Below, one piece after another: positions 35,645 through 43,788 of a DNA stretch of 64,000 nt; the stretch's first letter is position 1; every line of letters begins with the position of its first letter. A model generated the notes under the pieces. The model saw only the letters and a program-made list of their open reading frames with translations, searched no databases and was not told where the DNA came from. Source of the DNA: Chitinophaga pinensis. Its GTDB lineage: Bacteria; Bacteroidota; Bacteroidia; NS11-12g; UBA955. The position numbers and the translations under genes were made by a program. Location of the stretch: positions 34,351 through 98,350 of the forward strand of contig CAMBXL010000009.1 of assembly GCA_945871905.1 (NCBI GenBank), read 5' to 3'.

Positions 35645-36420
35645 ATTGATTTTTCAATAAATTGAGTAAGTTTTATAAATTCGTCAACTCCTAATTGTTC
35701 AGCTCGCAATTTAGCAAATTCATCTGTTTCCTTTAAATTAAATTTATGTAAGGCATTTCTTAGCGTTTTACGTCTTTGGTTAAAAGCTGTTTTTACAACA
35801 TCAAAAAACAATTTCTGACTACAAGGCATTACAAAATCCTTTTTTCTAATACATTTAATAACGCCCGACTTAACTTTGGGTGGTGGAATAAACACCCCTG
35901 GCTCTACTGTAAACAAATATTTTGTGTCATAAAAAGCGTTTAATAAAACACTCAATATACCATAAGTTTTAGAACCTTTGGGAGCTACTAATCTTTCGGC
36001 AACTTCTTTTTGAAACATTCCACCAAATCCTTCTATTTGTTTGTGAAACTGTAAAACCTTAAATACAATTTGAGAACTGATGTTATAAGGATAATTACCA
36101 ATGATAAAAGTATTGTCCGCTATTAAATCAGTTAATAATTGATCATTTAAAATATCGCCTTCAACCATTTGTAGGACACTAAACTCTTCTTTTGTTTTTA
36201 AATATTGAATTGATTCTTGGTCAATTTCAACTAAAGAGACCGGCTGATAATTTTGAACCAAAAACTGGGTAAGCACCCCCATCCCTGGACCTATTTCAAT
36301 CATTTTTGAATGATTATTAACAAACTCCTCTTTGAACATAAGCGCAATTTTTTCCGCTACGGATAAGTCATTAAGGAAATGTTGACCTAGGTGTTTTTTG
36401 GGTTTTACGTATGTTTTCAA
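35641..36420 (-). CDS. rsmA: 16S rRNA dimethyladenosine transferase
   Basis: 259-aa KsgA-type enzyme that dimethylates two adjacent adenosines in the 3' hairpin of 16S rRNA. HLGQHFLND starts the protein, IEIGPGMG (41-48) binds SAM, and NYPY (109-112) is the catalytic motif. First gene of rsmA-mgtE-capA. A -7-like element TTATTTTG (one mismatch, minus strand, 36438-36445) lies about 18 nt upstream. Confidence 0.95.
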   Translation of the reverse strand: MKTYVKPKKHLGQHFLNDLSVAEKIALMFKEEFVNNHSKMIEIGPGMGVLTQFLVQNYQPVSLVEIDQESIQYLKTKEEFSVLQMVEGDILNDQLLTDLIADNTFIIGNYPYNISSQIVFKVLQFHKQIEGFGGMFQKEVAERLVAPKGSKTYGILSVLLNAFYDTKYLFTVEPGVFIPPPKVKSGVIKCIRKKDFVMPCSQKLFFDVVKTAFNQRRKTLRNALHKFNLKETDEFAKLRAEQLGVDEFIKLTQFIEKSI

Positions 36421-36457
36421 GCTAAAAAAATATTTTTCAAAATAAACGAAACTTTTA

Positions 36458-36465
36458 TAACTTTG
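36458..36465 (+). promoter_or_regulatory. -7 promoter element TAACTTTG for the first DUF1573 gene
   Basis: Exact match on the plus strand, 68 nt upstream of ATG 36534, divergent from the rsmA promoter. This gives a leader of about 60 nt. Confidence 0.5.
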
Positions 36466-36533
36466 TCAGAAATTTTTCCAAATTTTCATTTGGTACAATT
36501 TTTGAAACAACATTATAGATAATTTTACATAAC

Positions 36534-37091
36534 ATGAAAAAAATAATATTACCAATCGTTTTAGCACTATTCAGCTTTGGCAGTGTAATTGCTCAAACCG
36601 AAACACCTGCAACACCAACAGTTCCTCAAAACCCTGAATTCATTCAATTCAAAACAAGTACTCACGATTTTGGGAACATTAAACAAAATATCCCTGTATC
36701 GCATGTGTTTAATTACAAAAATGTTGGTGATAGAGATATTACCATAAACAATGTACAAGCTTCTTGTGGATGTACCACTCCAAATTGGAAAGGCGGCATT
36801 TACAAACCAGGCGATAATGGTGAAATTACAGCTACATTCAATGCTGCAAGTCCAGGTTTTTTCTCAAAAAACATTACAGTTATGTCTTCAGAAGGTGTAA
36901 TAACCTTATACATTACAGGAACTGTTTTAACAGATGCTGAATACAATGTATGGAAAGCAAAAAAAGATGAAGAAGATGCTTTAAACAAAACCAAAACAAC
37001 AACAACTCCAAAAGCAGTAAAAAAACCAAAATCAGGGGACGGAAAAGCTAAACCAGCAACTCCTGCAAAACCTGCTTCAAAATCAAAATAA
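36534..37091 (+). CDS. DUF1573 periplasmic/surface protein 1
   Basis: 185 aa. Signal peptide (MKKIILPIVLALFSFGSVIAQ), then an Ig-like DUF1573 domain (about 38-135) with THDFGNI, the conserved Cys pair in SCGCTTP, and the closing EGVITLYITGTV. The last 35 residues are a low-complexity basic tail of Lys, Pro, Ala and Thr. DUF1573 resembles the ASPM/Hydin-type beta-sandwich; function unknown. First of three consecutive paralogues, 20 nt before the second. Confidence 0.82.
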   Translation: MKKIILPIVLALFSFGSVIAQTETPATPTVPQNPEFIQFKTSTHDFGNIKQNIPVSHVFNYKNVGDRDITINNVQASCGCTTPNWKGGIYKPGDNGEITATFNAASPGFFSKNITVMSSEGVITLYITGTVLTDAEYNVWKAKKDEEDALNKTKTTTTPKAVKKPKSGDGKAKPATPAKPASKSK

Positions 37092-37111
37092 CCTTTAATA
37101 AATATTCCACC

Positions 37112-37630
37112 ATGAAAAAAGCAATTTTATTCAGCACAGCACTTATATTATTCGTTTCGCTATCTGCATTCCAACCTAAGAAACCTAAAAAACCTGCGAA
37201 GAAAAAAACTAGTACAGAACAATCTGCAACTCCTGCAAAAAACGCCCCTAAAGTTGTTATTTCTGACAAGGCTTTTGATTACAAATTAGACAAAACTTTT
37301 CACGATTTTGGTAAAGCAAATGAAGGCGACCAAGTAACTACAGCTTACACCTTAACTAACACTGGAAAAGAACCTATTATTATCCAAAACCACACTGTAG
37401 AATGCGGTTGCACAACGCCTGATTATCCAAAAGAACCAATTATGCCGGGCAAATTTGCCAAAATCAATGTTGGTTTTAACACCGCAGGGAAACTTGGAAC
37501 GAACAATAAAAAAGTAACTTTAACAACAAACGGTGGTTCTATCGAACTTACTTTTAAATGTGAAGTAACAGAAAAAGCAAAAGTTGACCCAATCGCTCCG
37601 GGAATAATAATAAAGCCTAACAATAACTAA
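37112..37630 (+). CDS. DUF1573 protein 2
   Basis: 172 aa. Signal peptide (about 1-20), then a basic Lys/Pro-rich stretch (PKKPKKPAKKKTSTEQ), then the DUF1573 sandwich (about 58-160) with THDFGK-like TFHDFGKANEGDQV and ECGCTTPDY. In the first copy the basic low-complexity part lies after the domain, here before it. Co-transcribed with the first copy and followed by a terminator. Confidence 0.82.
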   Translation: MKKAILFSTALILFVSLSAFQPKKPKKPAKKKTSTEQSATPAKNAPKVVISDKAFDYKLDKTFHDFGKANEGDQVTTAYTLTNTGKEPIIIQNHTVECGCTTPDYPKEPIMPGKFAKINVGFNTAGKLGTNNKKVTLTTNGGSIELTFKCEVTEKAKVDPIAPGIIIKPNNN

Positions 37631-37646
37631 ACAATTGAAATATTAA

Positions 37647-37682
37647 AAAATGCAACAAATAAACACTGTTGCATTTTTTTAT
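37647..37682 (+). terminator. Terminator after the second DUF1573 gene
   Basis: Stem AAATGCAACA / TGTTGCATTT with a 10-nt loop and a tail of T. It ends the transcription unit of the first two DUF1573 genes. Confidence 0.85.
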
Positions 37683-37817
37683 TAATACAACACCAATTAA
37701 AGATTAACTTCATTTTAGCCATACAAACATGATGAGTCATATACTCTTATAGAAACTCAAAATAAATTCGGCATAAAATTTGATACTTTTAAAAACAGAA
37801 ACCCACACAACCCTATT

Positions 37818-38243
37818 ATGATATCTTTCTTTACTACAATAATTGCATTAGTTGGCTTATTTCAAACACCAGAAAATACGGCTCAAACTAACCCACAACC
37901 AGCTGAAATAGAATGGAAAAAAACAACCCATGATTTTGGCGAAATAGTTCAAGGTTCTAAATCAAAATTCACCTTTACTTTCGTGAATAAAGGAACTACT
38001 CCAATTGTTATTACAAATGCAACCGCTTCTTGTGGATGTACTGTCCCTAGCTACAGCAAAGAACCTGTTGGCCCAAATCAACAAGGCACTGTCACTGCAA
38101 TATTTGACTCTGCTGGAAAAATGGGAAACTTTGTTAAAACCATTACCATTGTTACCAATGTTGGGTCTTCTTATTTAAACATAAAAGGTAATATCATCGC
38201 TGAACTTGCCAAACCTAAGTCGCCTATTCAATTGAACGACTAA
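37818..38243 (+). CDS. DUF1573 protein 3
   Basis: 141 aa, the most compact copy: signal-like N-terminus (MISFFTTIIALVGLFQ) and a single DUF1573 domain (about 28-130) with TTHDFGEIVQGSKSKF and SCGCTVPSY. No basic low-complexity tail. A separate transcription unit, starting 187 nt after the second copy beyond a terminator, and closed by its own strong hairpin. Confidence 0.82.
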   Translation: MISFFTTIIALVGLFQTPENTAQTNPQPAEIEWKKTTHDFGEIVQGSKSKFTFTFVNKGTTPIVITNATASCGCTVPSYSKEPVGPNQQGTVTAIFDSAGKMGNFVKTITIVTNVGSSYLNIKGNIIAELAKPKSPIQLND

Positions 38244-38261
38244 GTTTTAATGAAATACATT

Positions 38262-38297
38262 AAACAAAAAACCTCACTTCTAAGTGAGGTTTTTTGT
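38262..38297. terminator. Strong bidirectional terminator after the third DUF1573 gene
   Basis: Very long perfect stem AAACAAAAAACCTCACTT / AAGTGAGGTTTTTTGTTT with a 2-nt centre. T-runs on both strands. Confidence 0.85.
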
Positions 38298-38319
38298 TTA
38301 ATTTGCAAACCAATTCAAA

Positions 38320-39027
38320 ATGGAATCTTCTTCATTTTTAAAGGCAGAAATTATAAGTATTACGCGTTTGAACGAACATGTAAAATTATTTTTATTAAAA
38401 CCAAGTGAACCTCTTCCTTATTTAAGTGGACAATTTATTATCATCGATTTTGAAAATCTAAACCACATCTATAACACAAGAAGCTATTCTATTTCGGACC
38501 TTCGTTCGGACCAATTAATTGAAATATGTGTTGTGTTAAAACCTGATGGTGCAGCGACTCCCCAATTATTCAGTAAAAAAGAAGGCGATTTTCTTAAAAT
38601 ATCAAACGCTCAGGGTCGATTTATTCTTCCAGAACCCTTTACCGAAAATCCAATTTGCTTTATCTGCACAGGAACTGGTGTTGCACCATTCCGAACAATG
38701 ATCAAAGACTTGCTTTTTAACAAAAACTTTAAAAACAAAATTGATTTATTTTTTGGCGGCAGAAATCAAACTGATTTATTGTTTAAAGATGAATTTGAGA
38801 CCCTCTCTCAAACCTATCCTAACTTCCAATATTACCCTTGTTTAAGTCGTGAAAAATGGGATCATTTACAAGGCTATGTTCACGAGCATTACCTGACTCA
38901 TTACAAACACAAACCTGAGGCAATTTTTTATATTTGCGGTTGGTCAAAAATGTTAAAAGAAACTCGCGACCATTTGAAAGAATTGGGTTACACCCGCAAA
39001 GAAATTAAAATTGAACTGTACGACTAA
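38320..39027 (+). CDS. FAD-dependent ferredoxin-NADP reductase-like oxidoreductase
   Basis: 235 aa. FNR fold: FAD-binding barrel with NTRSYSISD (RSYS at 54-57) and NAD(P) domain with ICTGTGVAPFRTMI (GTGVAPFR 118-125) and FYICGWSKM near the C-terminus. A flavin reductase passing electrons between NAD(P)H and a small carrier; no iron-sulphur domain is fused. Followed after 12 nt by a radical SAM gene in the same direction, so it could supply reducing power to that enzyme (inference). Starts right after a terminator; an imperfect -7 TTAATTTG lies 14 nt before the ATG. Confidence 0.8.
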   Translation: MESSSFLKAEIISITRLNEHVKLFLLKPSEPLPYLSGQFIIIDFENLNHIYNTRSYSISDLRSDQLIEICVVLKPDGAATPQLFSKKEGDFLKISNAQGRFILPEPFTENPICFICTGTGVAPFRTMIKDLLFNKNFKNKIDLFFGGRNQTDLLFKDEFETLSQTYPNFQYYPCLSREKWDHLQGYVHEHYLTHYKHKPEAIFYICGWSKMLKETRDHLKELGYTRKEIKIELYD

Positions 39028-39039
39028 TCTCCCTCCCTT

Positions 39040-40065
39040 TTGAACAAAAACACTTCAGATATTATTCGTTTATTGGGCAAAAACCTACAACCTTTGAGGG
39101 TAATGAACGGCATTAAAGTTATAAGCAGTTATTACCTCTCAAAACTAATCAAACAACCCATTCAATGGGGTTATCCTATTGCTTTTTCTGTTGAACCCAC
39201 AACATCATGCAACTTAAGATGTCCGCAGTGCCCAAGTGGTCTTCGCAGTTTTACCAGAGAAACAGGTTCTCTTGAATTAGAAACCTACAAAAATATCATT
39301 GACCAACTATACCGAACAAGTGGTTATATCACGTTATACTTTCAAGGCGAGCCTTATTTGAACAAAAACTTTAATGCCATAGTCAACTATGCGTATCAGA
39401 AAAAAATGTACACTGCCACCAGTTCAAATGCCCATTATTTTAACAAAGAAAATGCGGAAAGTATCATTAAATCAGGCATAGATAGACTAATTATCTCTAT
39501 TGATGGGATAGACCAAGAAACATACAGCAAATACAGAATTGGGGGAAGTATTGACAAAGTAATTAAAGGGACTCAAGCATTAGTTGAGGCTAAAAAAAAT
39601 CTAAAAAGCAAAACACCTCATATTATTTGGCAGTTTATTGTTTTCAGACACAATGAACATCAACTTGAAGACATTAAAAAAATGGCAGCTGAAGTGGATG
39701 TTGATGAACTTTCTATAAAAACTGCTCAAATTTACGAATTTGAGACTGGTAATGATTTAATCCCAAGCAATGAAAATTACAGCAGATACAAAAAAGACGA
39801 AAATGGATACCGTTTCAAAAACAAACTACTAAACCATTGTTGGAAACTTTGGAGTAGTTGTGTTTTTACTTGGAATGGGCAGGTGGTTCCTTGTTGTTTC
39901 GACAAAGATGCTCATTACCAATTGGGTTCTATTAACTCAAAAAGCTTTAAAGAAATATGGCAAGGCGATGCCTACCAAAAATTCAGAAGTCAGTTAGTAA
40001 AAGGCCGAAAGCATATTGATATTTGCAAAAATTGTAGCGAAGGAACGAGTGTTTGGAAAAACTAA
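39040..40065 (+). CDS. Radical SAM protein with SPASM domain
   Basis: 341 aa. The radical SAM cluster is C57, C61 and C64 (SCNLRCPQC) after VEPTT; the barrel includes FQGEP and ISIDGID. The C-terminal SPASM-type region carries C267, C274, C285, C286, C329 and C332 (VPCCFD, CKNCSEG), for auxiliary clusters. The substrate is unknown; no small precursor peptide is seen beside it. TTG start at 39040, with the next in-frame ATG at 39103. Co-directional with the flavin reductase 12 nt upstream. Confidence 0.82.
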   Translation: MNKNTSDIIRLLGKNLQPLRVMNGIKVISSYYLSKLIKQPIQWGYPIAFSVEPTTSCNLRCPQCPSGLRSFTRETGSLELETYKNIIDQLYRTSGYITLYFQGEPYLNKNFNAIVNYAYQKKMYTATSSNAHYFNKENAESIIKSGIDRLIISIDGIDQETYSKYRIGGSIDKVIKGTQALVEAKKNLKSKTPHIIWQFIVFRHNEHQLEDIKKMAAEVDVDELSIKTAQIYEFETGNDLIPSNENYSRYKKDENGYRFKNKLLNHCWKLWSSCVFTWNGQVVPCCFDKDAHYQLGSINSKSFKEIWQGDAYQKFRSQLVKGRKHIDICKNCSEGTSVWKN

Positions 40066-40068
40066 AAA

Positions 40069-41109
40069 CTACCTTGCCAGATAAAAAGTCCCTCTGTAAT
40101 AATACCATTTTTTGTCGGTATCAAAATATTTGATATCATAAATATAAATATCCTGTTGTGCCGGTTTCTCATTGTAAACACCATCCCAACCTTTTACTAA
40201 ATCATTTGATTCATAAAGCAATTGACCCCATCTACTATAAATTCTAATGGTATATTCCAAAGGTGTAAAATTCCATACTTTATTAAAAGCATCGTTTAAC
40301 CCATCCGTATTAGGACTGAATACATTGGGAATAAAAATATAGTGCGGACAACTGTCTATTAATTCAATTTCATCTTGTGCGGTACAATTATTTACGGTTG
40401 AAACGACCACTCTATAAACACCCGGAATGGTAGTCGTTATGGATTGGGTTGTTTGGTTATTGGGGAACCACTGATAGCGATAGTTTGGACCGGGAGTCGC
40501 ATTAATCGTTATACTTTGATTTTGGCACATCACTCTGTCTTGTCCTAAATTAACTGAAGGCAACGGATATTGCTCAATAGTAATTTCTTTGTAAACGCTA
40601 TCACACACTCGATTACCCGATTTGATAAATGCTTTAACCCAAAAAGTGCCAAAACTATTGACTGTAATATTAGAATTTGTTGAACCATTACTCCATTCAA
40701 AAGTGGCATCGGGATTTGACAACGTTTGTAAATTTAAAGAAAAAGGAGTTCCTGCACAAAAACCAGTATCATTGGGTAAAGAAAAAGCATTCAAGGGCCA
40801 ATCCTTAACCACGACTATAAATGTATCTTCGAAAGTTTGACCATTGTCGAATACAGTTGTTACGAAGGTATTAAAAGTGCCTGCAGAATTATAGGTTACT
40901 ACGGGAGGATTTTGTAAAACACTGCTAGGAATATCGCCACCTTGAAACCTCCAATTCCAAGACACAGGCGTTCCTGAGCGAGATATACTGGTATAACGAA
41001 TACCATCTTCACGACATAGATAAAGAGTTTGTGCCGAATGTAGTTCACTAACTATGAGGTTAATAAATACAAAAATGGGCAAGAAATAATTCTTATGCTT
41101 GTAATTCAT
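40069..41109 (-). CDS. Secreted protein with PKD-like domains and T9SS type B sorting domain
   Basis: 346 aa with a signal peptide (first ~26 residues) and two PKD/Ig-like regions (about 40-110 and 115-245, each beta-rich with Cys). The C-terminal ~90 residues begin IFIPNVFSPNTDGLNDAFNK and end with the IYDIKYFD and GTFYLAR strands, which is the type B (gliding-motility-associated) sorting domain. Predicted cell-surface or extracellular. Its 5' end overlaps the 3' end of the upstream HCDH-like gene by 17 nt on the same strand. Confidence 0.85.
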   Translation of the reverse strand: MNYKHKNYFLPIFVFINLIVSELHSAQTLYLCREDGIRYTSISRSGTPVSWNWRFQGGDIPSSVLQNPPVVTYNSAGTFNTFVTTVFDNGQTFEDTFIVVVKDWPLNAFSLPNDTGFCAGTPFSLNLQTLSNPDATFEWSNGSTNSNITVNSFGTFWVKAFIKSGNRVCDSVYKEITIEQYPLPSVNLGQDRVMCQNQSITINATPGPNYRYQWFPNNQTTQSITTTIPGVYRVVVSTVNNCTAQDEIELIDSCPHYIFIPNVFSPNTDGLNDAFNKVWNFTPLEYTIRIYSRWGQLLYESNDLVKGWDGVYNEKPAQQDIYIYDIKYFDTDKKWYYYRGTFYLAR

Positions 41110-41761
41110 ATGATTTGAAAAACAAATAATCTGTTTTTAATAGGTTACAAATTTTGTATCGCTCGTCACCAGTATCAGTTTTAATAGCCAACAATGTTTC
41201 ATACACAACATCAATACCCACCAGTTGAGACCATTCGAAAGGACCGAAAGGGTATGCTGTTCCAAGTTTCATTCCTTTGTCAATGTCTTCGCGATTGGCA
41301 GTACCTTCCTCAAGTGTAAAATACGCTTCATTGATAATCATAAAAATAACACGAGGCGAAACCATTCCAACTCTTGATTTAACAAGGTGTATTTGTTCCC
41401 AACCTAATTTCTTAAAAAAATCTAAATCTAACTGAGAACTTAGTGTAGAACATTCTATGGATTTACGTTCCAAAAAAGTAGGCAATGCATTAATCCCAAC
41501 CACATTATTAACTAAAGAGGGAGGAACAAAAGCTTCGAGTTGAACTTTGATAGTGTTGAGACAAAGGATTGGATTTTGCGGCAAATTCATGTAGGAACTA
41601 AGATCCAAATGGTCGTCGAAATTTAAATCAAAAATAAGATTGAAATTGGATAAATCAATATTTTTCGTACTTTCGAACCCTGTAAATTCTAATGCGACAG
41701 ATGAAAGCACCCTTTGTAGCGCCTCTAATCGTTTTATTGAGCCTATTGCTGCAATGTTCAT
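41093..41761 (-). CDS. 3-hydroxyacyl-CoA dehydrogenase-like protein with degenerate NAD domain
   Basis: 222 aa. The C-terminal half (about 120-215) is a clear 3HCDH helical domain (RVGMVSPRVIFMIINEAYFT, KLGTAYPFGPFEWSQLVGID). The N-terminal ~110 residues should be the NAD-binding fold, but no GxGxxG is present (the start reads MNIAAIGSIKRLEALQRVL). The protein may not oxidise hydroxyacyl-CoA. ATG at 41761 is preferred over an upstream TTG at 41782, because the -7 element TATTTTTG (41769-41776) lies between them. Divergent from ridA. Confidence 0.65.
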   Translation of the reverse strand: MNIAAIGSIKRLEALQRVLSSVALEFTGFESTKNIDLSNFNLIFDLNFDDHLDLSSYMNLPQNPILCLNTIKVQLEAFVPPSLVNNVVGINALPTFLERKSIECSTLSSQLDLDFFKKLGWEQIHLVKSRVGMVSPRVIFMIINEAYFTLEEGTANREDIDKGMKLGTAYPFGPFEWSQLVGIDVVYETLLAIKTDTGDERYKICNLLKTDYLFFKSYELQA

Positions 41762-41768
41762 TCTCGTG

Positions 41769-41776
41769 CAAAAATA
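41769..41776 (-). promoter_or_regulatory. -7 promoter element TATTTTTG for the HCDH-like gene
   Basis: Exact match on the minus strand, 7 nt before the ATG at 41761. It sits in the ridA-HCDH intergenic region and marks the preferred start of the minus-strand gene. Confidence 0.65.
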
Positions 41777-41787
41777 CAACATTAAAT

Positions 41788-42165
41788 ATGGATAAAAAAA
41801 TCATTTTCACACCTAACGCGCCTGCTCCTATTGGACCTTATTCTCAAGCTGTTTTAGTAAACAACACTTTGTATTGCAGTGGTCAAATTGCGCTAACTAG
41901 CGAAGGAACTCTCGACACTAGCTCTATAGAAAACGAAACCAAACAGATAATGGCAAACATTAACGAAGTTTTAAAAGCTGCTGGAATGAACTTTGGCAAT
42001 ATCGTAAAAACAAGTATTTTTTTAACCGACATGAATGATTTTGCGACTGTAAATGAAACCTATTCAAAGTTTTTTGACAAAGATTTTCCTGCCAGAGAAA
42101 CCGTTCAAGTAAGCGCACTCCCAAAAGGAGTTCATGTAGAAATAAGTGTAATAGCGGTTAAGTAG
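41788..42165 (+). CDS. ridA: RidA family reactive-intermediate deaminase
   Basis: 125 aa. YjgF/UK114 fold that hydrolyses reactive enamine/imine intermediates from amino-acid metabolism. Conserved blocks: APAPIGPYSQAVLV, LYCSGQIALTSEG and the C-terminal PARETVQVSALPKGVHVEI with the substrate-binding Arg and Glu. ATG at 41788 gives the family length; the same frame continues upstream to 41692 but that part is antisense to the divergent gene and its promoter. Confidence 0.92.
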   Translation: MDKKIIFTPNAPAPIGPYSQAVLVNNTLYCSGQIALTSEGTLDTSSIENETKQIMANINEVLKAAGMNFGNIVKTSIFLTDMNDFATVNETYSKFFDKDFPARETVQVSALPKGVHVEISVIAVK

Positions 42166-42166
42166 A

Positions 42167-43705
42167 TTAAAAATCGAACTTAATTCCTTGTGCCAATGGT
42201 AAGTTATTGGTATAATTAATGGTATTGGTTTGTCTCCTCATGTAAGCTTTCCAACTGTCACTTCCACTTTCTCTTCCACCACCAGTTTCTTTTTCACCAC
42301 CAAATGCGCCTCCAATTTCGGCACCACTTGTACCAATATTCACGTTAGCTATTCCGCAATCGCTGCCTTGTGATGATAAGAATACCTCAGTTTCTTGAAT
42401 ATTATTTGAGAATATCGCGGAACTCAAACCTTGCTTTACATCATTTTGCATGGCTATGGCTTCGCTAATATTTTTATATTTCATTACATATAAAATGGGG
42501 GCAAAAGTTTCCTCTTGTACTATTTTGTAAGTATTTTTTGCTTCGCATATTGCAGGCGTCACATAACATCCACTTTCATAACCTTCCCCTTTAAGTTGTT
42601 TACCGCCATACAACACTTTACCTCCTTCTTTTTTCAACTGCTCAACAGCATTTAGGAAATGACCAACGGCAACTTCATCTATTAATGGACCCACGTGGTT
42701 GTTGGCATCCAATGGATTTCCAATATTTAACTGTTTGTATATTTTGATAATTTTTTTGAGCAAAGTATCGTAAATAGAGTCGTGAATAATCAATCTTCTG
42801 GTGGTCGTACATCTTTGGCCTGCGGTTCCAACGGCACCAAAAACAATAGCGCGTAATGCCATGTCTATGGAAGCATTTTCGGTAACTATAATTGCATTAT
42901 TACCGCCTAATTCCAAGATAGACTTACCAAACCTTTCTGCAACCATTTTACCCACAGACCTTCCCATTGCGGTACTTCCGGTTGCAGAAACCAAAGCAAT
43001 TCTTTTGTCATTCGCCAACATTTCACCAATTGCTTTATCTCCGTTTATCAATGTAAATACTCCCTCAGGCAATTGATTGGCTTCAAGTACTTTTTTCATT
43101 AAGTTCATACAAGCCAATGCCGAGAAAGGTGTTTTTTCTGAGGGTTTCCAAATTGTAACATTACCACAAACTGCTGCAATCATAGCATTCCATGCCCACA
43201 CAGCAACCGGAAAATTGAACGACGTAATAACGCCTACTATTCCCAATGGATGCCATTGTTCATACATTCTATGCCCTGGGCGTTCGCTGTGCATGGTTAA
43301 ACCATGTAATTGCCTACTTAAACCGACGGCATAGTCACAAATATCTATCATTTCCTGAACTTCACCTAAGCCTTCTTGTAGACTTTTACCCATTTCATAA
43401 CTCACCAAAGTTCCCAAAATTTCCTTATTTTCACGCAATACATTTCCATATTGTCTCACAATTTCGCCTCTTTTGGGCGCTGGAATTTGTTTCCAAAAAT
43501 TCGAGGCAGACTCCGCTCTTTTCAATATCGCCTCATATTCCGTAATCCCTGCAAAGGTCATCTCCCCAATTTTTTTACCATCTGTCGGTGATACTATTTT
43601 GCGGTGTTCGCTACCAACTGCATCTATCCAATTCAAACCGGTACACACGCTTTCACAATGTTGCTTTACTCCTAAATTCTTAAATACTTGAGTTATTTTT
43701 TGCAT
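42167..43705 (-). CDS. Aldehyde dehydrogenase, ALDH7 (antiquitin-like) family
   Basis: 512 aa NAD(P)-dependent aldehyde dehydrogenase. The ALDH7-type N-terminus precedes the general fold; catalytic residues are Glu265 in ELGGNNAII and Cys299 in GTAGQRCTTTRR. The C-terminus TNTINYTNNLPLAQGIKFDF is typical of the alpha-aminoadipic semialdehyde group, pointing to lysine degradation, but this is inferred. The ATG at 43705 is preferred; the upstream TTG at 43711 falls within the -7 element. It ends 2 nt after the convergent ridA. Confidence 0.88.
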   Translation of the reverse strand: MQKITQVFKNLGVKQHCESVCTGLNWIDAVGSEHRKIVSPTDGKKIGEMTFAGITEYEAILKRAESASNFWKQIPAPKRGEIVRQYGNVLRENKEILGTLVSYEMGKSLQEGLGEVQEMIDICDYAVGLSRQLHGLTMHSERPGHRMYEQWHPLGIVGVITSFNFPVAVWAWNAMIAAVCGNVTIWKPSEKTPFSALACMNLMKKVLEANQLPEGVFTLINGDKAIGEMLANDKRIALVSATGSTAMGRSVGKMVAERFGKSILELGGNNAIIVTENASIDMALRAIVFGAVGTAGQRCTTTRRLIIHDSIYDTLLKKIIKIYKQLNIGNPLDANNHVGPLIDEVAVGHFLNAVEQLKKEGGKVLYGGKQLKGEGYESGCYVTPAICEAKNTYKIVQEETFAPILYVMKYKNISEAIAMQNDVKQGLSSAIFSNNIQETEVFLSSQGSDCGIANVNIGTSGAEIGGAFGGEKETGGGRESGSDSWKAYMRRQTNTINYTNNLPLAQGIKFDF

Positions 43706-43708
43706 ATG

Positions 43709-43716
43709 CAAAGTTA
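43709..43716 (-). promoter_or_regulatory. -7 promoter element TAACTTTG for the ALDH7 gene
   Basis: Exact match on the minus strand, only 3 nt before the ATG at 43705. Transcription from it would begin at or just inside the start codon, so either the mRNA is leaderless or another promoter is used. Confidence 0.45.
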
Positions 43717-43775
43717 AAGAAACTATTGATTAAAAAGAATGATTTAAAACATTTTGGCGCAAAGTAAAAAAACAA

Positions 43776-43783
43776 TAGATTTG
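43776..43783 (+). promoter_or_regulatory. -7 promoter element TAGATTTG for the SGNH-kdsC-methyltransferase operon
   Basis: Exact match with a TTTTGGC -33 candidate 19 nt upstream. Only 5 nt separate it from the ATG at 43789, which predicts a leaderless transcript. Confidence 0.6.
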
Positions 43784-43788
43784 CATGA

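Noticed and set aside
32993..36420. rsmA-mgtE-capA as a capsule or novel polymer locus
   Set aside because: rsmA and mgtE are housekeeping; capA alone without capB/C does not define a capsule locus.
41692..41787. N-terminal extension of RidA with a signal-like sequence
   Set aside because: The extension is antisense to the divergent gene and its promoter, and RidA family proteins begin at the downstream ATG.
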